Positions 16,934-26,085 of a stretch of DNA of 36,921 nt are shown here, one piece after another. Source of the DNA: Prevotella sp. (lineage in GTDB: Bacteria > Bacteroidota > Bacteroidia > Bacteroidales > Bacteroidaceae). A program made the position numbers and the translations under genes. The first letter of the stretch is position 1. Each line of letters opens with the position of its first letter. The stretch lies in contig JALFNY010000087.1 in assembly GCA_022774105.1 (NCBI GenBank), forward strand, positions 1-36,921, given 5' to 3'. The notes beneath the pieces were generated by a model that saw nothing but the letters and a program-made list of their open reading frames with translations, did not search any database and was not told the origin of the DNA.

Positions 16934-17470
16934 ATGATTTCATCAGAAGAATACATACAGTTAAAGGCTTTCGCCCGTCAGGACGGCATATTGATGGGCC
17001 TGTTATGGGTTGTTGCCCTCGCCTGCTTCGTCGGCAGCATGACAACACCCCTCTTGCAGTTCGGTTTCATAGCGGGTGTCATTGCCACCCCCTTCGTGAT
17101 GCTGTACCGCCTTAGGCACTTCCGCGACAAGGTGCTTGACGGTTACATCCCATACGGCAGGGCAGTGCTATTCTGTACGCTCACCATGGTTTACGCATCA
17201 CTAATAACGGCGGCAGCAACGTTGGTATATTTCTATTTCATAGACAACGGCCTGATGATGAACACCCTGCGAAACAATATAGAGATACCAGAAGTAAGGC
17301 AGAGCCTTGCACAAGCCGGCATAAGCCCCGACGAGTTAGAACAGCAGATAGAAGAAGTAGGAAAGGCCCGCCCGATAGACTTTGCCATCAGCATATTCTG
17401 CAACGGCATAGTAACGTCATTCCTCCTATCACTACTTGTAGGACTGGCATACAAGAAAAGAAAACACTGA
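16934..17470 (+). CDS. DUF4199-family integral membrane protein
   Basis: A 178-residue protein with four predicted membrane segments at about 20-40, 43-58, 75-100 and 150-172, and a charged helix around 118-142 (SPDELEQQIEEV). The N-terminal LKAFARQDGILMGLLW pattern is typical of DUF4199, so Met1 is kept although it lies almost on the promoter. Function unknown. In this phylum it is often placed next to a GT2 glycosyltransferase, as here (33 bp downstream), suggesting a link to envelope glycan or lipid modification by context only. Confidence 0.8.
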   Translation: MISSEEYIQLKAFARQDGILMGLLWVVALACFVGSMTTPLLQFGFIAGVIATPFVMLYRLRHFRDKVLDGYIPYGRAVLFCTLTMVYASLITAAATLVYFYFIDNGLMMNTLRNNIEIPEVRQSLAQAGISPDELEQQIEEVGKARPIDFAISIFCNGIVTSFLLSLLVGLAYKKRKH

Positions 17471-17503
17471 CAAACAATAACCACGCAACAAGCAACGGAA
17501 AAG

Positions 17504-18463
17504 ATGAATATATCAGTAATAGTTCCCCTATACAACGAGGACGAGTCAATACCAGAACTCTACGCATGGATAGAGCGTGTGATGCAGGACAACAACCTCT
17601 CACACGAGATAATATTCGTAAACGATGGCTCGACAGACCGCTCATGGGAGATAATAGAAGGTCTGGCGAAAACCGACAGCCACGTACACGGCATCAAATT
17701 CCGCCGCAACTATGGCAAATCACCCGCCCTGTACTGCGGTTTCAGCATGGCGCAGGGCGACGTAGTAATAACCATGGACGCCGACCTACAAGACTCTCCC
17801 GACGAGATACCGGAACTGTACCGTATGATAAAGGAAGACGGCTACGACCTCGTAAGCGGATATAAGCAGAACCGCAAGCAGGGAGACCCACTGTCAAAGA
17901 CACTACCCACCAAACTGTTCAACGCCACAGCACGCAAAGTAAGCGGCATACACAACCTCCATGACTTTAACTGTGGACTGAAAGCATACCGCAAAGAAGT
18001 AGTGAAAAACATAGAGGTGTACGGCGAAATGCACCGATACATACCCTATCTTGCCAAGAACGCCGGCTTTGACAAGATAGGAGAAAAACCCGTACACCAT
18101 CAGGCACGCAAATTCGGGAAATCAAAATTCATGGGCTGGAACCGCTTTGTCAACGGGTACCTTGACCTAATCACACTGTGGTTCCTATCATCCTTCAGCC
18201 GGAAACCAATGCACGTATTCGGTTTCCTCGGCTCAATGATGTTCTTCATAGGCTTCATCTCCGCCTGCATCATAGGCGCAGACAAACTGTACTCACTAAG
18301 TCAAGGCATACCACAGCGACTTGTAACCGACTCGCCCTACTTCTACATAGCACTGACAATGATGATAATAGGCACACAACTGTTCCTTGCCGGCTTCGTG
18401 GCAGACCTCGTCAGCCGCTCCTCACAAGGCAGGAACGAGTACCAGATAGAAAAAACCGTATAA
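17504..18463 (+). CDS. GT2 membrane glycosyltransferase (GtrB/ArnC/DPM1-like)
   Basis: A 319-residue protein with an N-terminal GT-A domain: VIVPLYNEDESI (5-16), VNDGSTDRSW, the metal-binding MDADLQDSPDEIP and the acceptor region FNCGLKAYRKEV. Two C-terminal membrane segments lie at about 236-258 and 274-300. This layout fits enzymes that transfer a sugar from a nucleotide donor to polyprenyl phosphate on the inner face of the cytoplasmic membrane, feeding lipopolysaccharide or surface glycan modification. The sugar cannot be read from sequence. The gene follows DUF4199 closely. Confidence 0.87.
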   Translation: MNISVIVPLYNEDESIPELYAWIERVMQDNNLSHEIIFVNDGSTDRSWEIIEGLAKTDSHVHGIKFRRNYGKSPALYCGFSMAQGDVVITMDADLQDSPDEIPELYRMIKEDGYDLVSGYKQNRKQGDPLSKTLPTKLFNATARKVSGIHNLHDFNCGLKAYRKEVVKNIEVYGEMHRYIPYLAKNAGFDKIGEKPVHHQARKFGKSKFMGWNRFVNGYLDLITLWFLSSFSRKPMHVFGFLGSMMFFIGFISACIIGADKLYSLSQGIPQRLVTDSPYFYIALTMMIIGTQLFLAGFVADLVSRSSQGRNEYQIEKTV

Positions 18464-18496
18464 ACAGCACAGTGTGACGCACGACAAAAAACAACA

Positions 18497-18994
18497 ATGA
18501 AACCATCACACATAATACTCCTCGCACTCCTCACAGCGGTCACAGTAGCCTGTTCATCCATAGACTGCAACATTGAAGGAAGGGTGATGTGCCACTACAA
18601 CATACAAGACACACAGGGCAACGACATAACACTAAACTACCCTATGAGCGTGTCACTGCTGAGAACAGCCGTTGGTACCGACACAGTATATATCAACAGT
18701 ATGAGCGACGCATCAACATTCGACATACCAATGAGTTACGGAGCAGACAAGGACGAGATAGCAATAACACTGCACCTGACCGACTCCACAACCATAACAG
18801 ACATAATATGGGCAAGAAAAACAAACATACCACAGTTTGAATCAGTGGACTGCGCACCACGATACCACCACGAACTGCTGGAAGCAGGCAGCACACACAA
18901 CTTCATTGACACCGTAATCATAAACAATCCCAAAGTAAGCAACGATGCATCTGTCTCAAACATACAAATCCATCTGCATAGCATTGACTATTAG
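18497..18994 (+). CDS. DUF6452-family lipoprotein
   Basis: A 165-residue protein with a signal sequence ending in a lipobox-like TVAC (Cys19), so it is probably lipidated. The body is beta-rich with several cysteines (SIDCNIEGRVMCHY, VDCAPRYHHELL). It resembles DUF6452, a Bacteroidetes family of unknown function that I recall pairing with DUF6048, which is the next gene here. The last 50 bp overlap that gene in another frame, pointing to coupled translation. Confidence 0.75.
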   Translation: MKPSHIILLALLTAVTVACSSIDCNIEGRVMCHYNIQDTQGNDITLNYPMSVSLLRTAVGTDTVYINSMSDASTFDIPMSYGADKDEIAITLHLTDSTTITDIIWARKTNIPQFESVDCAPRYHHELLEAGSTHNFIDTVIINNPKVSNDASVSNIQIHLHSIDY

Positions 18995-19658
18995 CCTGCT
19001 ATACCCCATAACCACCACAGCGCAAAACACACAGAAAACAAAGGCTGAACAGACTGCGGCAGACACCATACCACTATTCCGCGGACTATCAGTATCATAC
19101 GATTTGGCAGGGACAATAATGCGAATGGTAGGAGATTACGGTCAGTTTGAAGGCGCATTATGCGTCAACCTAAAAGACAAATACTTCCCGATAGTAGAAA
19201 TCGGCCTCGGATCAGCAAAACATGAAACCGACGCAGTAACCAACATAGAAGCAAAAACAAACGCCCCATACGCCAGAATAGGCTGTGACATCAACATATC
19301 AAAGAACAAACACGACGACTACCGCGTAATGTTCGGCGCAAGATACGGCTTCACCAACTTCAAACAAGAGATATACGGTGACATCGACGTGCCATACTGG
19401 GGCGGCACCGTGCCATACACCACAAGCGAAAAAAGTATCTCCTACCACTGGGCAGAACTGGTATTCTCAGTAGATGCAAGGCTATGGGGACCAGTACACC
19501 TTGGCTGGAGCTTCAGATACAAGTCAAAACTATCAGGCAAAGGCAACGAAGGCGAGAAAATATGGTACGTCCCCGGCTACGGAAAAGACGGCGACAAACT
19601 CGGCGGAACATTCAACATAGCAATAGAACTGTCACGGAAAAACAAGAAAGGAAAATAA
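18945..19658 (+). CDS. DUF6048-family probable outer-membrane protein
   Basis: A 237-residue protein with a signal peptide (KSICIALTISLLYPITTTAQ). The body has alternating beta strands rich in Tyr, Gly and Trp (YGQFEGALCVNL, YRVMFGARYGFTNF, HLGWSFRYKSKL), consistent with a small outer-membrane barrel. It matches DUF6048 by overall pattern. The only usable start lies 50 bp inside the preceding DUF6452 gene. It ends 3 bp before apbE. Function unknown; the lipoprotein plus barrel pairing suggests an envelope complex, by inference. Confidence 0.75.
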   Translation: MHLSQTYKSICIALTISLLYPITTTAQNTQKTKAEQTAADTIPLFRGLSVSYDLAGTIMRMVGDYGQFEGALCVNLKDKYFPIVEIGLGSAKHETDAVTNIEAKTNAPYARIGCDINISKNKHDDYRVMFGARYGFTNFKQEIYGDIDVPYWGGTVPYTTSEKSISYHWAELVFSVDARLWGPVHLGWSFRYKSKLSGKGNEGEKIWYVPGYGKDGDKLGGTFNIAIELSRKNKKGK

Positions 19659-19661
19659 ACA

Positions 19662-20687
19662 ATGGACAGGAAAAAGAAAGTTGCAATAACACTCCCAATA
19701 CTGGTACTGCTCATCACAGCACTGGCAACATTCGGAGAAAAGAGCAAAGCAAGCACCTATCAGCATGATTCCGGACTAATATTCGGCACATCATACAACA
19801 TAACCTACGAGAGTTCAGAGAACCATAAAGAAGAAATAGAAAAAATACTGCAAGGCGTTGACAACTCATTATCACCCTTCAACAATAACTCTATCATAAC
19901 AGCAGTAAACCAGAACAAAGACATCACACTGGACACACAGTTCATTGAAGTATATAAACTGGCACACTCAGTATATGAAGAAACAGAAGGCGCATTCGAC
20001 ATCACCGTCGCCCCACTGGTGAACGCATGGGGATTCGGCTTCAAATCAGGCAAGATGCCGACAGAAAAAGACATAGACAGCCTGAAAAATATTATAGGTC
20101 TCGACAAAACCAGCATCGACAAAAGCGGCAAACACATAGTAAAACAAGACCCACGAACCATGTTTGACTGCAGCGCAATAGCCAAAGGCTACGCCGTTGA
20201 CATGGTAGCAAGACACCTATCACAGCAAGGAATAGAGAATTATATGGTGGAAATAGGCGGAGAAGTAATAGTAAAAGGACACAACCAAAGCGGAAAACAA
20301 TGGCGAATAGGCGTAACACGCCCCACGGACGACAGTCTCGCAGTAAACCAAGAGATACAAACCGTGCTGACAATGACAGACAGAGCCATGGCGACATCAG
20401 GCAACTACCGCAACTTCTACTACAAGAACGGAAAGAAATACGCCCACACCATAGACCCAAGAACAGGCTACCCAATACAGCATAACATACTGTCAGCCAC
20501 AGTATTTGCCCCCACCTGCGCTGAAGCCGATGCCTATGCCACAGCCTTTATGGTGCTGGGACTGGAAAAAGCAAAACGCATCCTCAGCCGAAAGAAAACC
20601 CTTTCAGCATACCTTATATACACAGACGACAGCGGGAAAAACGCTGTTTGGTATTCAAAAGAATTAAAACAAGACATCGATAAATAA
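19662..20687 (+). CDS. apbE: FAD:protein FMN transferase ApbE
   Basis: ApbE moves FMN from FAD to a threonine or serine of redox proteins such as Na+-NQR and Rnf subunits, usually in the periplasm. The 341-residue protein has an N-terminal hydrophobic anchor (7-25) and the family motifs GALFDITVAPLVNAWGFG-like EGAFDITVAPLVNAWGFG, DCSAIAKGYAVD, VEIGGEVIVKG, ATSGNYRNF, HTIDPRTGYP and the Mg-binding EADAYATAFMVLG. The catalytic set looks complete. It starts 3 bp after DUF6048 and ends 8 bp before the Crp/Fnr gene. No flavoprotein target is in the window. Confidence 0.92.
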   Translation: MDRKKKVAITLPILVLLITALATFGEKSKASTYQHDSGLIFGTSYNITYESSENHKEEIEKILQGVDNSLSPFNNNSIITAVNQNKDITLDTQFIEVYKLAHSVYEETEGAFDITVAPLVNAWGFGFKSGKMPTEKDIDSLKNIIGLDKTSIDKSGKHIVKQDPRTMFDCSAIAKGYAVDMVARHLSQQGIENYMVEIGGEVIVKGHNQSGKQWRIGVTRPTDDSLAVNQEIQTVLTMTDRAMATSGNYRNFYYKNGKKYAHTIDPRTGYPIQHNILSATVFAPTCAEADAYATAFMVLGLEKAKRILSRKKTLSAYLIYTDDSGKNAVWYSKELKQDIDK

Positions 20688-20695
20688 CAAACCAA

Positions 20696-21355
20696 ATGCA
20701 ATTAAACCATAAGGACCTATTAGGAATACCCCTCTTTCTCGGACTATCAGAGAAAGACCTGATGGACATAGCATGCAACACACGCTTCAACCTGCGCCAC
20801 CACAAGAAAGGAAGCACCATAGTTGAAGAAGGGGACACATGCAACTCACTCATCTCCATCATAGAAGGCTGGATGGAGATAGACACATATTCAGACAACA
20901 AGGCATACCACCTGAAAGAAATTGTACAAGCAACACAAACACTGGAGCCTGACAAACTATTCGGAATATCACCACGATACCATTCCATTTACAGAGCATA
21001 TACCACCTGCGAATCAATAAGTATAATGAAGGAGGAGTTAACACAGATATTCAATAACTACATTATTGTAAGGCTGAACTACCTCAATCTCATCTGCCGA
21101 CGCACCCAACAACTGGAAAGACAACCGTGGCAACCAAAGCCCACAACACTCACAGACCGCATAGCAACATTCATAAAGCAACGCTCCATGTACCCGGCAG
21201 GAAGGAAAGTGCTACACATAAAGATGACACAACTGGCCGAAGAACTGAACGTAAGCAGGCTGGACATATCAAATGCACTTAACGAAATGAACCGAACTGA
21301 CAAGATAATACAACGCAGAGGAATGATAGAAGTACCAGCACTGCAACTACTATAA
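20696..21355 (+). CDS. Crp/Fnr-family transcriptional regulator
   Basis: A 219-residue protein with a cyclic-nucleotide-binding-like beta barrel at ~10-115 (KKGSTIVEEGDTCNSLISII), a long dimerisation helix, and a C-terminal winged helix at ~148-215 (MTQLAEELNVSRLDISNALN is the recognition helix). The canonical cAMP-contact residues are not evident and there is no Fnr-type cysteine cluster, so the ligand is unknown. It closes the run of short-gap genes starting at 16934. No operator site is recognised. Confidence 0.85.
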   Translation: MQLNHKDLLGIPLFLGLSEKDLMDIACNTRFNLRHHKKGSTIVEEGDTCNSLISIIEGWMEIDTYSDNKAYHLKEIVQATQTLEPDKLFGISPRYHSIYRAYTTCESISIMKEELTQIFNNYIIVRLNYLNLICRRTQQLERQPWQPKPTTLTDRIATFIKQRSMYPAGRKVLHIKMTQLAEELNVSRLDISNALNEMNRTDKIIQRRGMIEVPALQLL

Positions 21356-21405
21356 ACCGCCAAGGATAACAATACGCACACATAACGAAACACAACAATA
21401 ACGAT

Positions 21406-23466
21406 ATGAACAGCAACAACGACAATAATCCGTTCTTCCACAAATACTCAACACCGCACGAGACCGTCCCCTTCGACAAGATAAAACTGGAGCATTTTGA
21501 GCCAGCCTTTATAGAAGGAATAAGGCGTGACGACGAACACATAGACAAAATAATAAACAATCCAGAGCCCCCAACATTTGACAACACCATCATTGACCCT
21601 GACGAAGACGAGGAAGGATACTACGATCTGCTTGACAAAGTATCCACAGTGTTCTTCAATCTGCTGTCAGCAGAAACAAATGACGATATGGAAGCATTGG
21701 CGCAGAAGATGCAACCACTGCTGACCAAACACCATAATGACGTTACCCTCAACGAAAAACTGTTCCAACGTATCAAGGCAGTGTACGACAATCACAGGGA
21801 ACTGACACCTGAGGAGGAGATGCTCCTCAACAAAAGTTACGACAGTTTTGTGCGCTCCGGAGCGTTGTTATGCGCAGAAGACAAGGAGAAACTCCGCAAA
21901 CTGACAGAGGAAGCGAGCATGCTCTCCCTGCAATTCTCACAGAATCTTCTGAAAGAGAACAAGGCTTTCACACTGCATATCACCGAAGAAACAGACCTTG
22001 CAGGCCTTCCTGACAGCCAGCGCAACGCCGCTCTCGCAGCCGCAAAGGAACGTGGCATAGAAGGATGGGTTATCACTCTCGATGCACCTTCATACATGCC
22101 ATTCATGCAATATGCAGAGAACAGGGAACTAAGAAGACGCCTTTACATGGCAAGGAACACCGAGTGTACCCACGACAACGATGCTAACAACCTTGAAATA
22201 TGCAAAAAACTGGTCAACCTACGTCGTGAACTGGCGCAACTTCTGGGCTATGAAACATACGCTGACTATGTGTTAAAGAAGCGTATGGCCTCTAATATAG
22301 ATAATGTATATAAGTTATTATACGACCTTATCAACGCATATAAGCCCACGGCAATAAAGGAACGTGAGGAGGTAATAGCCAAAGCCCGGCGCATGGAGGG
22401 CGAAGACTTCGAGTTCATGCCATGGGACGGCCCCTACTACTCACACAAACTGCAGTTGGAAAAGTACAACGTTGATTCAGAAATGCTGCGTCCCTACCTC
22501 GAACTGTCAAAGGTTATAGACGGTGTTTTCGGCCTTGCCAATCGTCTGTACGGCATAACCTTCAAGGAAAACAGTGACATACCAGTATATCACCCTGACG
22601 TGAAAGCATACGAGGTGTACGACAAGGACGGTTCCTTCCTCGCCGTTTTCTATGCTGACTTCCACCCCCGCAAAGGAAAACAGGGCGGTGCCTGGATGAC
22701 GGAATACCAAGGACAGTACATTGACCGTAAGGGAAAGAACGTCCGTCCGCACGTCAGTGTGGTGATGAACTTCACCAAGCCCACGCATGACAAGCCTGCC
22801 CTACTCACCTTAGGAGAGGTTGAAACCTTCCTGCATGAGTTCGGACACTCACTTCACGGAATGTTCGCCAACACACGGTTTGAATCTCTCTCCGGCACAA
22901 ACGTATGGTGGGATTTTGTGGAACTGCCCTCGCAGTTCATGGAGAACTTCTCACTTGAGAAGGAATTTCTGTCCACCTTCGCCTTCCATCACGAGACGGG
23001 CGAACCGATGCCAGAAGCCCTCATCGACAGACTCATAAAGGGACGCAACTACAACTGCGCCTCTGCCTGTCTCCGCCAAGTAAGTTTCGGCCTCCTCGAC
23101 ATGGCCTACTACACACAGAAAGAGGAGTTTACCGATGACATAATACCATTTGAGAAAGAGGCCTGGAAGGACGCAATAGTCAGTCCCCAACTGCCCGATA
23201 CCTGCATGACAGTACAGTTTTCCCACATCATGGCAGGCGGATACTCTGCGGGGTATTACAGTTACAAATGGGCGGAGGTACTTGACGCTGACGCCTTTGC
23301 CGTGTTCAAGAAAGAGGGAATATTCAATCCCGCCACAGCACAACGGTTCCGTGACTGCATACTGTCCAAGGGAGGGACAGAACACCCTATGACACTCTAC
23401 AAGCGTTTCAAGGGTTCTGAACCCACGATTGACGCACTGTTGGAACGCAACGAGATAAAACGCTGA
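21406..23466 (+). CDS. dcp: M3-family zinc metallopeptidase (peptidyl-dipeptidase Dcp-like)
   Basis: A 686-residue protein, the normal length for M3 peptidases, with no signal peptide, so it is probably cytoplasmic. The zinc site is FLHEFGHSLHGMF (HExxH), followed by GTNVWWDFVELPSQFMENF with the third ligand region. The N-terminal half is the helical M3 lobe (FEPAFIEGI, PPTFDNTI). These enzymes trim oligopeptides; Dcp releases C-terminal dipeptides, oligopeptidase A cuts internally. The WWDFVELPSQ pattern is closest to Dcp. It stands alone between gaps of 50 and 178 bp. Confidence 0.9.
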   Translation: MNSNNDNNPFFHKYSTPHETVPFDKIKLEHFEPAFIEGIRRDDEHIDKIINNPEPPTFDNTIIDPDEDEEGYYDLLDKVSTVFFNLLSAETNDDMEALAQKMQPLLTKHHNDVTLNEKLFQRIKAVYDNHRELTPEEEMLLNKSYDSFVRSGALLCAEDKEKLRKLTEEASMLSLQFSQNLLKENKAFTLHITEETDLAGLPDSQRNAALAAAKERGIEGWVITLDAPSYMPFMQYAENRELRRRLYMARNTECTHDNDANNLEICKKLVNLRRELAQLLGYETYADYVLKKRMASNIDNVYKLLYDLINAYKPTAIKEREEVIAKARRMEGEDFEFMPWDGPYYSHKLQLEKYNVDSEMLRPYLELSKVIDGVFGLANRLYGITFKENSDIPVYHPDVKAYEVYDKDGSFLAVFYADFHPRKGKQGGAWMTEYQGQYIDRKGKNVRPHVSVVMNFTKPTHDKPALLTLGEVETFLHEFGHSLHGMFANTRFESLSGTNVWWDFVELPSQFMENFSLEKEFLSTFAFHHETGEPMPEALIDRLIKGRNYNCASACLRQVSFGLLDMAYYTQKEEFTDDIIPFEKEAWKDAIVSPQLPDTCMTVQFSHIMAGGYSAGYYSYKWAEVLDADAFAVFKKEGIFNPATAQRFRDCILSKGGTEHPMTLYKRFKGSEPTIDALLERNEIKR

Positions 23467-23644
23467 CGCCCATGAGCCTGATTCCTTGCAAGTTTGAACC
23501 GCTAGCCATGAAGTGATAACCACACTACCAACAGGCAAACGGTACACAACCACAGGATAATCCTTCATTCCCCACCCTCTGACCAACGCGATATAAGCCC
23601 ATTATCCACTACAAACACTAATAAAAAACCATCAGACAAACCCT

Positions 23645-24087
23645 ATGCCCAACACAGTACACCCCGACAAACAGTCCCTACTCGACCGCCGATACCTGCG
23701 TATGGCGCGTATATGGGCAGAGAACAGTTACTGCAAGCGCCGCCAAGTAGGCGCACTGGTAGTGAAAGACCACACAATAATAAGCGATGGCTACAACGGC
23801 ACTCCCAGCGGTTTCCCCAACGTATGTGAGGAGAACGACAAGACGTTTCCATACGTACTGCATGCCGAAGCCAACGCCATCACAAAACTGGCACGCAGCA
23901 ATAACAACAGCGACGGCGCCACACTCTACGTCACAGCAGCCCCCTGCATAGAGTGCGCCAACTGATAATACAGTCAGGCATAAGGCGTGTCATCTACGGA
24001 GAGGAATACCGACTTGCCGACGGGCTGTCACTGCTACGTCAGGCAGGAATAGAAGCAACCCACATACAGTTAGAAGATGAACAATAA
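23645..24087 (+). pseudogene. dCMP deaminase family protein, frameshifted
   Basis: The first 106 residues (23645-23965) are a clear deoxycytidylate/ComEB-type deaminase: the zinc ligands are in LHAEANAI and PCIECA, preceded by GYNGTPSGFP. The frame then hits TGA at 23963-23965. Translation resumes perfectly in another frame from CTG at 23962 (LIIQSGIRRVIYGEEYRLAD, then GLSLLRQAGIEATHIQ) to TAA at 24085-24087. Comparing with the family, one base is missing from an expected AAA lysine codon after GCC (near 23960). The enzyme would convert dCMP to dUMP for thymidylate synthesis. It is either a recent pseudogene or a sequence error. The true end overlaps the S41 protease start by 11 bp. Confidence 0.85.
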
Positions 24088-25750
24088 AACAAGATATATG
24101 CCACTTATAATGGCGCTGTGCGTCGTTATAGGAATAATGATTGGCACGTTCTATGCCAACCACTTCTCTGGCAACAGGCTCAACATAATCAACTCAGGCA
24201 GCAACAGGCTCAACAACCTCCTCCACATAATAGACGACCAGTACGTTGACACCGTGAACATCAACGACCTTGTCGAGAAGGCAATACCACAGATACTGGC
24301 TGAACTGGACCCCCACTCCGTATATATAGCCGCCAAGGATGCACAAACTGCCAGCGACGACTTAAAAGGCTCCTTCTTCGGAGTAGGCATAGAATTCGTC
24401 ATCAGGGAGGACACAATTCACGTGCAGAACGTCATAACCGGCGGTCCGGCGCAGAAAGCGGGACTGCTGGCCGGCGACAAGATAGTAAGCATTGACGGCA
24501 AACCCTTTGTAGGAAAAGAGATTACCAATGAAGAAGCCATGCGTAAACTCAAGGGGCCAGACAAGTCAAAGGTAAAGGTCGGCATCATGCGTTGTGGCTC
24601 AAAGAAACCTATTGTCTATGAGATAACACGCGGAGAAGTGAAGACCAAGAGCATCATGGCCACCTATATGCTCGACAGTGAGACCGGATACATACGCATA
24701 AAGAACTTCGGCGAGAACACATACGCCGAGATGCTCGTATCACTCGCACAACTATCGCAACACGGATTCAAGAACCTTGTAATAGATCTACGCGACAATA
24801 CCGGCGGATATTTAGAGGCTGCGGTACAGATGGCAAACGAGTTCCTGCCCGACAACAGGCTCATAGTATATACCGAAGGTCGCAAGTCACAAAGGCAGGA
24901 ATACAAGACCGACGGCAGAGGCTCATACCAGACGATGCCACTCGTGGTGCTCATCAACGAGAACTCTGCCTCTGCCAGCGAGATTTTCGCAGGAGCCATG
25001 CAGGATAACGACCGCGGTACCATCATTGGGCGACGCTCCTTCGGAAAAGGTCTGGTGCAACAGCAAATAGGATTCCCTGACGGTTCACTGATACGCCTCA
25101 CCATAGCACGATACTACACACCATCAGGACGATGCATACAAAAGCCCTACAACAGCGGCGACAACAACGAATACAAGAACGACATAGTGTCACGCTATGA
25201 GCACGGAGAATTTTTCTATGCCGACAGCATAAAGCATGACGGTCCCGCCTACCACACCGCAGGAGGCAAAACAGTATATGGCGGAGGCGGAATAACACCT
25301 GACATCTTCGTGGCAGAGGACACAACAGGCATCACCTCATACTACCGCACGGCAAGCGGCACAGGACTGATACTGCAATTCGCATATGCCTACACCGACG
25401 AGAATCGACAGAAACTGCAACAGTACGAAGAGATGGAACAACTGTCAGAGTACCTTGTGAAGCAGAAAACAGTTGAGAAATTCGCCAATTACGCCAACAC
25501 CCGAGGGCTGCAACGCCGCAACCTGATGATAAGAAAGTCACACCACCTGCTGGAACTATACATCAACTCGCGCATAATATACAATATGCTCGACGAACAA
25601 GCATGGATGATGTATCTCAACAAGGACGACAACACCATCAACGCCGCCCTCGACTTCTTCAAGAACAAAGGCAAAAGCCCCAAAAAGAAACAAAAAAACA
25701 CACGCAACATACGCCCAAAAAGCAACAACAACACCATGCAGAAACCCTGA
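24077..25750 (+). CDS. S41 carboxy-terminal processing protease (CtpA-like)
   Basis: A 557-residue protein with an N-terminal membrane anchor (residues 8-26), then a helical lead (LLHIIDDQYVDTV, ELDPHSVYI), a PDZ domain at ~98-180 (FGVGIEFVIREDTIHVQNVI, GLLAGDKIVSIDG) and the S41 core. The catalytic Ser301 lies in NENSASASEIF and Lys324 in SFGKGLVQ; the DLRDNTGG motif is present. The C-terminal tail (KKKQKNTRNIRPKSNNNT) is basic and low-complexity. Such proteases act in the periplasm on exported proteins. It overlaps the dCMP deaminase frame by 11 bp, a pairing I recall from other Bacteroidales, and ends ahead of a hairpin terminator. Confidence 0.9.
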   Translation: MNNKTRYMPLIMALCVVIGIMIGTFYANHFSGNRLNIINSGSNRLNNLLHIIDDQYVDTVNINDLVEKAIPQILAELDPHSVYIAAKDAQTASDDLKGSFFGVGIEFVIREDTIHVQNVITGGPAQKAGLLAGDKIVSIDGKPFVGKEITNEEAMRKLKGPDKSKVKVGIMRCGSKKPIVYEITRGEVKTKSIMATYMLDSETGYIRIKNFGENTYAEMLVSLAQLSQHGFKNLVIDLRDNTGGYLEAAVQMANEFLPDNRLIVYTEGRKSQRQEYKTDGRGSYQTMPLVVLINENSASASEIFAGAMQDNDRGTIIGRRSFGKGLVQQQIGFPDGSLIRLTIARYYTPSGRCIQKPYNSGDNNEYKNDIVSRYEHGEFFYADSIKHDGPAYHTAGGKTVYGGGGITPDIFVAEDTTGITSYYRTASGTGLILQFAYAYTDENRQKLQQYEEMEQLSEYLVKQKTVEKFANYANTRGLQRRNLMIRKSHHLLELYINSRIIYNMLDEQAWMMYLNKDDNTINAALDFFKNKGKSPKKKQKNTRNIRPKSNNNTMQKP

Positions 25751-25836
25751 CAGCCATAACAACACACAGCAGGCAACAGGCACTATCACCGCATGAGCAG
25801 CCACTGGGCCAACCACAATCAGCAGCAAATCACCAA

Positions 25837-25877
25837 GTAAAAAGGTGCAGATTACATAGCAATCTGCACCTTTTTAC
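25837..25877 (+). terminator. Hairpin terminator after the S41 protease, same repeat family as 16313-16370
   Basis: The arms GTAAAAAGGTGCAGATT (25837-25853) and AATCTGCACCTTTTTAC (25861-25877) are perfectly complementary around a 7-nt loop, with T5 inside the 3' arm. A decayed further copy (ATCAGCACCAGATTA) follows at 25884-25898. The rest of 25751-26009 holds no convincing gene. Confidence 0.8.
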
Positions 25878-26009
25878 ATTACAATCAGCACCAGATTACA
25901 ACACACATAACATGAAGCCCAAACAATCACTGGAAGCACTACAACAAGAGGGAACACCCCAGAGAGAAGAAGAAAAAACACCCTAACAATAAGATTTTAT
26001 ACAAAAAAA

Positions 26010-26041
26010 TTTGCGAGTTACAGCAAAAAACACTAATTTTG
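26010..26041 (+). promoter_or_regulatory. Promoter of the aromatic amino acid operon
   Basis: TTTG at 26010-26013 and TAATTTTG at 26034-26041 match the Bacteroidetes -33 and -7 elements with a 20-bp spacer, the best promoter in the window. Transcription should start near 26046-26050, about 40 bp ahead of the leader peptide and 235 bp ahead of pheA. Confidence 0.8.
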
Positions 26042-26085
26042 CATCAGCAATAAAGACAGAAGCACAAAAAAACGTAGAAAAAACA

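Noticed and set aside
25912..25986. 24-codon ORF after the S41 terminator
   Set aside because: Short, low-complexity Gln/Glu-rich, no promoter upstream and just before the aromatic operon promoter; likely chance.
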